Source of the DNA: Mycobacterium sp. 1465703.0
Lineage (GTDB): Bacteria; Actinomycetota; Actinomycetes; Mycobacteriales; Mycobacteriaceae
NCBI RefSeq assembly: GCF_001672975.1
Contig: NZ_LZKU01000238.1
Location: forward strand, 114,022 to 178,021
Direction of reading: 5' to 3'
DNA: 64,000 bases
Shown here: one piece after another, positions 57,241 to 64,000 of the stretch
How the letters are laid out: each line of letters begins with the position of its first letter
How positions within the stretch are numbered: position 1 is the first letter of the stretch
The notes under the pieces: generated by a model
What the model was told of the DNA's origin: nothing
The model's database searches: none
The model's input: only the letters and a program-made list of their open reading frames with translations
Program-made: the position numbers and the translations under genes

Positions 57241-58623
57241 GTGCCACAACATCCGTCCCTACCCGCCCACTCGATCGCGCCTGCCTACACCGGTCGCCTG
57301 TTCACCGCCCCGGTGCCGGCGCTGCGGATGCCCGACGAATCTATGGACCCGGAGGCCGCCTACCGCTTCATCCACGACGAGCTGATGCTTGACGGCAGTT
57401 CGCGGCTCAACCTGGCCACCTTCGTCACCACCTGGATGGATCCCGAGGCTGGAAAGCTGATGGCCGAGACGTTCGACAAGAACATGATCGACAAGGACGA
57501 GTACCCGGCGACGGCAGCCATAGAGCAGCGCTGTGTGTGCATAGTGGCCGACTTGTTCCACGCCGACGGCCTGCGCGACGACGACCCCTACAGTGCCTGC
57601 GGCGTATCGACCATCGGGTCCAGCGAGGCGGTGATGCTGGGCGGTCTGGCCATGAAATGGCGGTGGCGCCAAAAGATCGGCAAAGACTGGAAGGGCCGCA
57701 CCCCGAATCTGGTGATGGGCTCCAACGTCCAGGTGGTCTGGGAGAAGTTCTGTCGCTACTTCGACGTCGAACCGCGCTACCTGCCGATGGAGGAGGGGCG
57801 CTACGTCATCACCCCCGAGCAGGTCGTCGACGCCGTCGACGAGGACACCATCGGGGTGGTCGCAATCCTGGGCACCACCTACACCGGCGAGCTGGAACCC
57901 ATCGCCGAGATCTGCGCCGCGTTGGACAAGCTGGCCGCCGGTGGCGGTGTGGACGTTCCAGTCCACGTCGATGCCGCCAGTGGCGGATTCGTGGTGCCCT
58001 TCTTGCACCCCGAGCTGAAATGGGACTTCCGGCTGCCGCGGGTGGTGTCGATCAATGTCAGCGGCCACAAATATGGGCTGACCTATCCCGGTGTCGGGTT
58101 CGTGGTGTGGCGCAGCAAGGAGTACCTGCCCGAGGATCTGGTCTTTCACGTGAACTATCTGGGTGGCGACATGCCGACCTTCACGCTGAACTTCTCCCGG
58201 CCCGGCAACCAGGTGGTCGGCCAGTATTACAACTTTCTGCGGCTGGGCCGCGAGGGCTACACGCAGGTCATGCGGACGCTGTCGTCGACCGCCCGCTGGC
58301 TGGGTGAGCAGCTGCGGACCGGCGAGCATGCCGAGTTGATCTCCGACGGTTCGGCGATCCCGGTGGTCAGCTTCCGGCTGGCCAAGGATCGCGGCTACAC
58401 CGAGTTCGACGTCTCCCATGAGCTGCGCGGCTACGGCTGGCAGGTGCCGGCCTACACCATGCCGGAGAACGCCACGAACATTTCGGTGCTGCGCATCGTG
58501 GTGCGCGAGGGCCTGTCGGCCGACCTGGCCCGGGCGCTGCACGACGATGCCCGCGCCGCGCTGGCGTCGCTGGACAAGCTCAAGCCGGGCGGTCACTACC
58601 GGGCCGAGCACTTCGCGCACTGA
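57241..58623 (+). CDS. gadB: Glutamate decarboxylase
   Basis: The GTG at 57241, with AAAGGAAG before it and 19 nt after nnr, gives 460 residues, equal to the recalled M. tuberculosis GadB. PLP-binding features include GSSEAVMLGGLAMKWRW, the Asp of HVDAASGGFVVPF and the Schiff-base Lys in NVSGHKYGLTYPG. It converts glutamate to GABA with proton consumption, serving acid resistance and the GABA shunt. The C-terminal residues GHYRAEHFAH end in a His, as in E. coli Gad, where the tail closes the active site at neutral pH. Confidence 0.95.
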   Translation: MPQHPSLPAHSIAPAYTGRLFTAPVPALRMPDESMDPEAAYRFIHDELMLDGSSRLNLATFVTTWMDPEAGKLMAETFDKNMIDKDEYPATAAIEQRCVCIVADLFHADGLRDDDPYSACGVSTIGSSEAVMLGGLAMKWRWRQKIGKDWKGRTPNLVMGSNVQVVWEKFCRYFDVEPRYLPMEEGRYVITPEQVVDAVDEDTIGVVAILGTTYTGELEPIAEICAALDKLAAGGGVDVPVHVDAASGGFVVPFLHPELKWDFRLPRVVSINVSGHKYGLTYPGVGFVVWRSKEYLPEDLVFHVNYLGGDMPTFTLNFSRPGNQVVGQYYNFLRLGREGYTQVMRTLSSTARWLGEQLRTGEHAELISDGSAIPVVSFRLAKDRGYTEFDVSHELRGYGWQVPAYTMPENATNISVLRIVVREGLSADLARALHDDARAALASLDKLKPGGHYRAEHFAH

Positions 58624-58636
58624 GTCCAGGGGTTTC

Positions 58637-58685
58637 GTCACAGCGGGTTCGCCATACCGGCCGGGGCGCATGTGGCGGCTGTGAC
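58637..58685 (+). terminator. Possible hairpin between gadB and alr
   Basis: GTCACAGC (58637-58644) and GCTGTGAC (58678-58685) are perfect 8-bp inverted repeats enclosing 33 nt that can themselves pair (CGCC with GGCG). The element starts 14 nt after the gadB stop and lacks a T tract. It may end the nnr-gadB transcript; the support is structural only. Confidence 0.4.
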
Positions 58686-58786
58686 CGTTGCGACAATGCG
58701 GCCTGGCTGTGTCCGGTCCGGCCGCCGTCGGCGAGCAAAGTGGTCGACAGGTTCTGGGACAATGGCTGCTGCGAACTGACAGACAG

Positions 58787-59974
58787 ATGAGTGGGAGCAC
58801 GACTTCCTTGGCCGTTACGCCGATATCCCTGACACCGGGCGTCCTCGCCGAGGCCCTGGTTGACCTGGGCGCCATTGAGCACAACGTGCGGCTGCTGTGC
58901 GAGCAGGCCGGCAGCGCGCAGGTGATGGCCGTGGTCAAGGCCGACGGCTACGGCCACGGAGCCGCCCAGACGGCGCGCGCCGCGCTGGCCGCGGGCGCCG
59001 CCGAGTTGGGTGTCGCCACCGCCGACGAGGCGCTGGCGCTGCGCGCGGCCGGAATCACCGCGCCGGTGCTGGCGTGGCTGCACCCGCCCGGTGTCGACTT
59101 CGGGCCCGCGCTGCTGGCCGACGTCCAGATCGCGGTCTCCTCGCAGGTGCAGCTCGACGAGCTGTTGGACGCGGCGCGCCGCACCGGCCGGACCGCGACC
59201 GTCACCGTCAAGGTCGACACCGGGCTGAACCGCAATGGTGTGCCGCCGGCGCAATACCCGGCGATGCTGGCCGCGCTGCGTCGCGCCGTCGCCGAGGAGG
59301 CCGTCGTGCTGCGGGGGTTGATGTCGCACATGGTGTACGCCGACCAGCCGGCCAACTCCGTGAATAACCTTCAGGCGCAACGGTTCAGCGATATGCTGGC
59401 CCACGCGCGTGATCAGGGTGTGCGGTTCGACGTGGCCCACCTGTCGAATTCGTCGGCCACCATGTCTCGTCCCGACCTGGCCTTCGACATGGTGCGTCCC
59501 GGCATCGCGATATACGGACTGAGCCCGGTACCCGAGCTGGGCGACATGGGTCTGGTGCCGGCGATGACGGTGAAATGCCCTGTCGCCCTGGTGAAGTCGA
59601 TCCGCGCAGGGGAGAGCGTGTCATACGGGCACACCTGGACCGCCCAGCGTGACACCAACCTCGCGCTGCTGCCGGTCGGCTACGCCGACGGGGTGTTCCG
59701 GTCGCTGGGTGGCCGGCTGGAGGTGTTGATCAACGGCAGGCGGCGACCGGGCGTGGGGCGGATCTGCATGGACCAATTCGTCGTCGACCTCGGCCCGGGG
59801 CGCACCGATGTCACCGAGGGTGACGAGGCAATCCTGTTCGGACCCGGCGGCAACGGTGAACCCACCGCGCAGGACTGGGCCGATCTGCTCGGCACCATCC
59901 ACTACGAAGTGGTGACCAGCCCCCGGGGGCGGATCACCAAGACCTACCGCGAGGCGCAAACCATTGAGCCCTGA
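58787..59974 (+). CDS. alr: Alanine racemase
   Basis: From the ATG at 58787 the protein has 395 residues. The PLP lysine K51 lies in AVVKADGYGHGA, the second catalytic residue (Tyr) in ESVSYGHTW, and the phosphate site around HLSNSSATM. VKVDTGLNRNGV and GRICMDQFVVDLG are also family-typical. It supplies D-Ala for peptidoglycan and is the target of D-cycloserine. The start is uncertain within about seven codons because the ATG has a poor ribosome site and a TTG at 58808 follows GGGAG. In M. tuberculosis several genes separate gadB from alr; here they are adjacent. Confidence 0.94.
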   Translation: MSGSTTSLAVTPISLTPGVLAEALVDLGAIEHNVRLLCEQAGSAQVMAVVKADGYGHGAAQTARAALAAGAAELGVATADEALALRAAGITAPVLAWLHPPGVDFGPALLADVQIAVSSQVQLDELLDAARRTGRTATVTVKVDTGLNRNGVPPAQYPAMLAALRRAVAEEAVVLRGLMSHMVYADQPANSVNNLQAQRFSDMLAHARDQGVRFDVAHLSNSSATMSRPDLAFDMVRPGIAIYGLSPVPELGDMGLVPAMTVKCPVALVKSIRAGESVSYGHTWTAQRDTNLALLPVGYADGVFRSLGGRLEVLINGRRRPGVGRICMDQFVVDLGPGRTDVTEGDEAILFGPGGNGEPTAQDWADLLGTIHYEVVTSPRGRITKTYREAQTIEP

Positions 59975-61076
59975 GGAACCCCGCGTGCGCCGCAAGGGCA
60001 GGGCCTGGCTTGCGGGAGGTGCGGGGGTGACCGCCGTCGCGACCATCATCGGAGCCTCGGCCCGCCGGTCGATGACCCAGCGCGCCACCGGCGAAGATCC
60101 TTACGCCCACGAGGATTTCAACAGGCTCGAGGACGACCGCAGCCTGGTCGTGACCACACCCGACGGCATACCGCTGGCGGTCCGCGAAGCCGGCCCGGCT
60201 GATGCACCGCTGACCCTGGTGTTCGTCCACGGATTCTGCTTGCAGATGGGCGCTTTTCATTTCCAGCGCACCCGGCTGCCCGATCAGTTGGGCCCCGACG
60301 TCCGAATGGTCTTCTACGACCAGCGCGGGCACGGCAGATCCGGCGAGGCGGACCCCGAGAGCTACACACTGACCCAACTCGGCCGCGATCTTCAAAGCGT
60401 GCTGAACGTGGTGGCGCCGCGCGGAATGGTCGTGCTGGTGGGCCACTCGATGGGCGGCATGACGGTGTTGTCACACGCGCGCCAGTTCCCCGAGCAGTAC
60501 GGCCGCCGGATCGTGGGTGCCGCGCTGATTTCCTCGGCGGCCGAGGGAGTTTCGGAATCACCGCTGGGTGAGATTTTGAAAAACCCTGCACTGGAAGCGG
60601 TTCGGGTGGCTGCGCGGTCCGCCCCGAAGCTGATGCACCGCGGCCGCAACGTGTCCCGCTCCTTGATCGGACCGGTGCTGCGGGCCGCCTCCTACAGTGA
60701 TCTGCAGGTCAGTCGCAGCCTCGACGCCTTCTCCCAGCGGATGATGAACAGCACCCCGATCCCCACGATGGTCGGCTTCCTGGACGCTTTGGAGAAGCAC
60801 GACGAAACAGCCGGACTGTGGACGCTACTGCGCATCCCCACCCTGATCGCATGCGGCGACCACGACTTGCTCACCCCGGACGAATACTCGCGAAGGATGG
60901 CCGCCAGCCTGCCGCAGTCCGAGTTGGTCATCGTCGCCGGTGCGAGTCACTTGGCGCTGCTGGACAAGCCCGACGCCATCAACGGCGGACTGGTCCGACT
61001 GGTCAGGCGGGCCACGCCGAGCAAGGCGGCGCTGCGGATCCGGCGGATGCGAGAGAGGTTGCGGCGCCGTGGCTGA
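59964..61076 (+). CDS. Alpha/beta hydrolase with N-terminal membrane anchor
   Basis: A TTG at 59964 overlapping the alr stop gives 370 residues; a GTG at 59985, seven nt after TGAGGAA, is an equally good start. A basic N terminus and hydrophobic helix (AWLAGGAGVTAVATIIGAS) could anchor it in the membrane. The hydrolase core shows the oxyanion HGFCLQM, the nucleophile in LVGHSMGGMTVL, the acid in CGDHDLLTP and the His in GASHLALLDKPD. The substrate is unknown. Its stop overlaps the tsaE start region. It is not in the M. tuberculosis version of this operon as I recall it. Confidence 0.86.
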   Translation: MSPEEPRVRRKGRAWLAGGAGVTAVATIIGASARRSMTQRATGEDPYAHEDFNRLEDDRSLVVTTPDGIPLAVREAGPADAPLTLVFVHGFCLQMGAFHFQRTRLPDQLGPDVRMVFYDQRGHGRSGEADPESYTLTQLGRDLQSVLNVVAPRGMVVLVGHSMGGMTVLSHARQFPEQYGRRIVGAALISSAAEGVSESPLGEILKNPALEAVRVAARSAPKLMHRGRNVSRSLIGPVLRAASYSDLQVSRSLDAFSQRMMNSTPIPTMVGFLDALEKHDETAGLWTLLRIPTLIACGDHDLLTPDEYSRRMAASLPQSELVIVAGASHLALLDKPDAINGGLVRLVRRATPSKAALRIRRMRERLRRRG

Positions 61077-61608
61077 GGTCGATGGCGGCGACCCGCCGCG
61101 CCCGGCTGCGCCGCGCTTGCGATCGCCGCAGGCAGAGGGAACCGCGACCCTGGACCGCGTCGAGGACACCATGGCGCTGGGGTCGCGGCTGGGACAGCAA
61201 CTGCGAGCGGGCGACGTGGTGGTGCTCTCCGGGCCACTCGGCGCAGGAAAGACGGTGCTGGCCAAGGGTATTGCCGCCGCCATGGATGTCGATGGACCGG
61301 TCACCTCGCCGTCCTATGTGTTAGCACGGGTGCATCCACCGCGGCAGCCCGACGCCCCGGCGATGATCCACGTCGACCTGTACCGGCTGCTCGATCACAC
61401 CGGTCATGACGGCGCCGACCTGCTCGGCGAACTCGATTCACTGGACTTGGACAGCGATCTCGACGACGCTGTGGTGGTGGTGGAATGGGGCGAAGGCCTG
61501 GTCGAGCGCCTGGCCGAGCGTCATCTCGACATCCGGCTGGAACGCGTCACCGGCTCCGACGTGCGGATCGCGACTTGGCAGTGGGCCGGCAGCGAGGGCA
61601 ACTCATGA
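61069..61608 (+). CDS. tsaE: tRNA t6A biosynthesis ATPase TsaE
   Basis: A GTG at 61069, inside the end of the hydrolase gene, gives 179 residues. The Walker A motif GPLGAGKTVLAKG, the TSPSYVLARVH switch region and IHVDLYRLLD followed by VVVEWGEGL are diagnostic of TsaE (YjeE). TsaE drives TsaB-TsaD turnover in making threonylcarbamoyladenosine at tRNA position 37. About 30 N-terminal residues precede the conserved core, so a later start is possible. tsaB overlaps its stop (ATGA). Confidence 0.92.
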   Translation: MAEVDGGDPPRPAAPRLRSPQAEGTATLDRVEDTMALGSRLGQQLRAGDVVVLSGPLGAGKTVLAKGIAAAMDVDGPVTSPSYVLARVHPPRQPDAPAMIHVDLYRLLDHTGHDGADLLGELDSLDLDSDLDDAVVVVEWGEGLVERLAERHLDIRLERVTGSDVRIATWQWAGSEGNS

Positions 61609-62228
61609 GCCTTGTTCTTGCCCTCGACACCTCCACCCCGGCGGTGACCGCCGGGATCGTGCGGCGTGACGACCTGTGCGTGCTGGCCGAGCGGGTCACC
61701 GTCGACGCCCGGGCCCACGCCGAACGACTCACCCCGAATGTGGTTGCGGCCCTGGCCGATGCGGAGCTGACCATGGCCGGCTTGGACGCCGTTGTGGTGG
61801 GCTGCGGCCCGGGTCCCTTCACCGGTCTACGAGCCGGGATGGCGACCGCCGCCGCCTACGGGCATGCGCTGGGCATCCCGGTGTACGGCGTGTGCAGCCT
61901 GGACGCCATCGGCGTGCGAACCAGCGGGGAGATGTTGGTGGTCACCGATGCCCGCCGTCGCGAGGTCTACTGGGCCCGCTACTGCGACGGTGTGCGCACC
62001 CACGGCCCCGCGGTCAACGCCCCGGCCGAGGTCGACCCGGGACCCGCCCGGGCGGTCGCCGGTTCACCCGACCATGCCAGCCTGTTCGGCCTGCCAGTGT
62101 GCGAACCGCACTGCCCGACGCCGGCCGGATTGGTTGCCGCGGTGGCCGATTGGACCGCTGACCCGGAGCCGCTGGTGGCGCTGTACTTGCGACGGCCCGA
62201 CGCCAAACCGTTGGTGAGTCGCCAATGA
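61605..62228 (+). CDS. tsaB: tRNA t6A biosynthesis protein TsaB
   Basis: The 207-residue protein has the ASKHA-type start LVLALDTSTPAVTAGIV and the segment GCGPGPFTGLRAGMATA shared with TsaD, but lacks the TsaD metal-binding His pair. TsaB is the non-catalytic scaffold that dimerises with TsaD. It is coupled by ATGA overlaps to tsaE upstream and rimI downstream. Confidence 0.94.
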   Translation: MSLVLALDTSTPAVTAGIVRRDDLCVLAERVTVDARAHAERLTPNVVAALADAELTMAGLDAVVVGCGPGPFTGLRAGMATAAAYGHALGIPVYGVCSLDAIGVRTSGEMLVVTDARRREVYWARYCDGVRTHGPAVNAPAEVDPGPARAVAGSPDHASLFGLPVCEPHCPTPAGLVAAVADWTADPEPLVALYLRRPDAKPLVSRQ

Positions 62229-62716
62229 CCACCCACAGCGAACCCGTGACCGTCGGTGCATTGACCCGCGCCGACGCGCAACGCTGCGCCGAGCTGGAAG
62301 CGCAGCTTTTCGACGGCGACGACCCCTGGCCCGCGGCTGCCTTCCATCGCGAATTAGCCAGCGCCCACAACCATTACGTGGGTGCACGGGTTGGCGAGAC
62401 GCTGGTCGGCTACGCCGGCATCTCCCGGCTGGGCCGCACCCCGCCCTACGAGTACGAGGTGCACACCATCGGCGTGGATCGGGCATACCAGGGCCGCGGC
62501 ATCGGCCGCCGGCTGCTCGACGAGCTGCTGACCTACGCCGACGGCGGCGCCGTCTACCTGGAAGTCCGCACTGACAATGAGGCGGCCATCGGGCTGTACG
62601 AAAGCATGGGTTTCGAGCAGATCGGACTGCGCAAGCGCTATTACCGGGTCAGCGGCGCCGATGCGTACACGATGCGGCGGGCCGGAGCGCCACCCGCCTG
62701 CGGGGGAGCCTTGTGA
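62225..62716 (+). CDS. rimI: Ribosomal-protein/N-terminal acetyltransferase RimI
   Basis: This 163-residue GNAT enzyme shows the acetyl-CoA loop in AYQGRGIGRRLLDEL, the strand VYLEVRTDNEAAIGLYESMGF and the end RKRYYRVSGADAYTM. It acetylates N-terminal amines of ribosomal and other proteins. It sits between tsaB and tsaD, overlapping both by 4 nt, as is usual in actinobacteria. Confidence 0.93.
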   Translation: MTTHSEPVTVGALTRADAQRCAELEAQLFDGDDPWPAAAFHRELASAHNHYVGARVGETLVGYAGISRLGRTPPYEYEVHTIGVDRAYQGRGIGRRLLDELLTYADGGAVYLEVRTDNEAAIGLYESMGFEQIGLRKRYYRVSGADAYTMRRAGAPPACGGAL

Positions 62717-63738
62717 CAACCATCCTGGCTATCGAAACCTCTTGCGACGAAACAGGAGTCGGCATCGCGCGGCTAGACGCCGACGGCACCGTGACATTGC
62801 TCGCCGACGAAGTGGCGTCCAGCGTCGACGAACACGTGCGGTTCGGCGGCGTGGTCCCCGAGATCGCCTCGCGCGCACACCTGGAGGCGCTGGGCCCGGC
62901 CATGCGCCGGGCGCTGGCGGCCGCCGGCATCGACAAACCCGACGTCGTCGCGACAACCATCGGACCCGGCCTGGCCGGCGCGCTGCTGGTGGGAGTTGCT
63001 GCGGCCAAAGCATATTCGGCGGCCTGGGGCGTGCCGTTCTACGCGGTGAATCACCTGGGCGGACATCTGGCCGCCGATGTCTACCAGCACGGGCCGCTGC
63101 CCGAGTGCGTGGCGCTGCTGGTCTCCGGCGGCCACACCCACCTGTTGCATGTGCGTTCGCTCGGCGAGCCGATGGTCGAACTGGGCCGCACCGTGGACGA
63201 CGCCGCGGGCGAGGCCTACGACAAGGTGGCGCGACTGCTGGGCCTGGGCTACCCGGGCGGCAGGGTGCTCGACGAACTGGCCCGCACCGGTGATCGCGAC
63301 GCTATCGCGTTTCCGCGCGGCATGACCGGGCCGCGCGACGACCCGTACGCGTTCAGCTTCTCCGGCCTCAAGACGGCCGTCGCGCGTTACCTGGAAAGCC
63401 ACCCGGACGCGGTGAACGCCGATATCGCGGCCGGATTCCAGGAAGCGGTCGCCGACGTGCTGACCCAGAAGGCGGTGCGCGCGGCCACCGGGCTCGGCGT
63501 GTCCACGTTGCTGATCGCCGGGGGAGTGGCCGCGAATTCGCGGTTGCGCGAGCTGGCCGAGCAGCGCTGCGCCGAAGCCGGACTGACGCTGCGGATCCCC
63601 CCGCCTAGATTGTGCACCGACAACGGGGCGATGATCGCCTCGTTCGCAGCGCACCTGGTGGCCGCCGGGGCGCCGCAGTCGCCGTTGGACGTGCCCAGCG
63701 ACCCCGGGCTGCCGGTGGTGAAAGGGCAGGTGAGTTGA
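62713..63738 (+). CDS. tsaD: tRNA N6-adenosine threonylcarbamoyltransferase TsaD
   Basis: The GTG at 62713 overlaps the rimI stop and gives 341 residues. It shows ILAIETSCDETGVGI, the metal-binding pair H114 and H118 in AVNHLGGHLAADV, LVSGGHTHLL, the DDAAGEAYDKVAR loop and LIAGGVAANSRLR. It transfers the threonylcarbamoyl group from the adenylate to A37 of ANN-decoding tRNAs. It ends the t6A operon; groES begins 250 nt later. Confidence 0.96.
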   Translation: MTTILAIETSCDETGVGIARLDADGTVTLLADEVASSVDEHVRFGGVVPEIASRAHLEALGPAMRRALAAAGIDKPDVVATTIGPGLAGALLVGVAAAKAYSAAWGVPFYAVNHLGGHLAADVYQHGPLPECVALLVSGGHTHLLHVRSLGEPMVELGRTVDDAAGEAYDKVARLLGLGYPGGRVLDELARTGDRDAIAFPRGMTGPRDDPYAFSFSGLKTAVARYLESHPDAVNADIAAGFQEAVADVLTQKAVRAATGLGVSTLLIAGGVAANSRLRELAEQRCAEAGLTLRIPPPRLCTDNGAMIASFAAHLVAAGAPQSPLDVPSDPGLPVVKGQVS

Positions 63739-63794
63739 CGTTCGCTGCGCGCGGACATGCCAACTCCACAGAAGCAGCATGGCCCCCTTGAGTG

Positions 63795-63821
63795 CTAGCA
63801 CTCGCATGTATAGAGTGCTAG
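63795..63821. promoter_or_regulatory. CIRCE operator (HrcA-binding site) upstream of groES
   Basis: CTAGCACTC (63795-63803), nine nt, then GAGTGCTAG (63813-63821) is a perfect 9-9-9 CIRCE inverted repeat, the binding site of the heat-shock repressor HrcA. It lies about 170 nt before the groES start. The left half is also part of a second, 14-bp palindrome (63790-63803), so there are three GAGTGC-type half-sites in 32 bp. Confidence 0.93.
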
Positions 63822-63988
63822 GTGGCAATCGGCCAAGCCCTGTGTCGGCACCCGCGACGACGGCGCTCGGGCGCGGACGGATGCCGAACACCTGATAACT
63901 CGGGCGGTTCGGGGTCAACCCGTACCGCCCGGTCAACTCCGGTCCGGGCGCGTCCCGGACCCGACCCAAACACTGGAGGGCTCCAATC

Positions 63989-64000
63989 GTGGCGAAGGTG
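63989..64000 (+). CDS. groES: Co-chaperonin GroES, first four codons
   Basis: Only GTG-GCG-AAG-GTG (V-A-K-V) is inside the window, preceded by GGAGGG at 63975-63980. The CIRCE element upstream, the position directly after tsaD and the match to the recalled start of mycobacterial GroES (VAKV) identify it. The rest of the gene lies beyond the right edge. Confidence 0.85.

Noticed and set aside
57259..58938. A 559-codon minus-strand frame opposite gadB
   Set aside because: gadB is full-length with all PLP motifs. The opposite frame is His/Gly/Val-rich and has no ribosome site.
62773..63969. A 398-codon minus-strand frame opposite tsaD
   Set aside because: It is a shadow of the conserved tsaD coding sequence and would run through the CIRCE element.
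1..64000. CRISPR arrays, insertion sequences, integrases, tRNA or rRNA genes
   Set aside because: Reading both strands, I found no spaced direct repeats, transposase or integrase motifs, or tRNA/rRNA sequences that I could support.

Overview
The window is high-GC, densely packed actinobacterial chromosome. Gene content and order identify it as Mycobacterium: an ESX-4 locus beside rpoA, truA and cutinases; rplM-rpsI-glmM; glmS; alr-tsaE-tsaB-rimI-tsaD-groES; and a partial anti-sigma-L gene at the left edge. Compared from memory with M. tuberculosis, the left part matches the Rv0736-Rv0753c region and the right part the Rv3465-Rv3418c region. These lie far apart in M. tuberculosis but are contiguous here, so this is a non-tuberculous species with a different, probably ancestral, order. 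The species cannot be fixed from sequence reading alone.

Layout. 1-10.9 kb: after the rslA tail comes an accessory block that seems to sit between rslA and a MarR gene that are neighbours in M. tuberculosis. It holds a FAD monooxygenase, a DUF4389 membrane protein and a methyltransferase (coupled), a MacB/FtsX-type ABC exporter on the minus strand, and a tightly coupled four-gene biosynthetic set (ThDP enzyme, SRPBCC protein, KAS III-like enzyme, PLP aminotransferase). 10.9-14.5 kb: the valine-catabolism operon mmsA-fadE9-mmsB. 14.6-17.9 kb: a flavoprotein remnant, then a five-gene set comprising an ECF sigma factor, a membrane-anchored Rieske protein that is a candidate redox-sensing anti-sigma factor, a cupredoxin lipoprotein, a metallophosphoesterase and a small membrane protein. 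Two promoter-like copies of one motif lie in it at identical distances from start codons. 17.9-23.9 kb: two tandem OafA-type acyltransferases, rmlC and rmlB (dTDP-rhamnose), and two tandem F420-type LLM oxidoreductases. 23.9-27.2 kb: a histidine kinase and a response regulator fused to glutaredoxin-like and thioredoxin-reductase-like domains that lack their redox cysteines.

27.4-32.2 kb: infA, rpmJ, rpsM, rpsK, rpsD, rpoA, rplQ, truA. 32.2-43.7 kb: two cutinases and ESX-4 (eccB4, mycP4, eccD4, eccC4, a frameshifted Rv3446c-type gene, esxU, esxT), closed by a strong hairpin. 43.9-48.2 kb: rplM, rpsI, glmM and an EspC-like/WxG gene pair. 48.2-58.6 kb: a SnoaL-like protein, a hydrolase-fold protein, a small ORF, a 0.5 kb AT-richer gap, glmS, two membrane proteins, an S9 peptidase, nnr and gadB. 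58.8-64 kb: alr, an alpha/beta hydrolase, the t6A genes tsaE/tsaB/tsaD with rimI, then a CIRCE operator and the first codons of groES.

The strongest candidates for undescribed biology are the ECF sigma/Rieske/cupredoxin module with its paired leaderless-type promoters, the ThDP/KAS III/aminotransferase cluster with a KAS III enzyme whose catalytic His is Asn, and the kinase plus cysteine-free Grx/TrxR response regulator.
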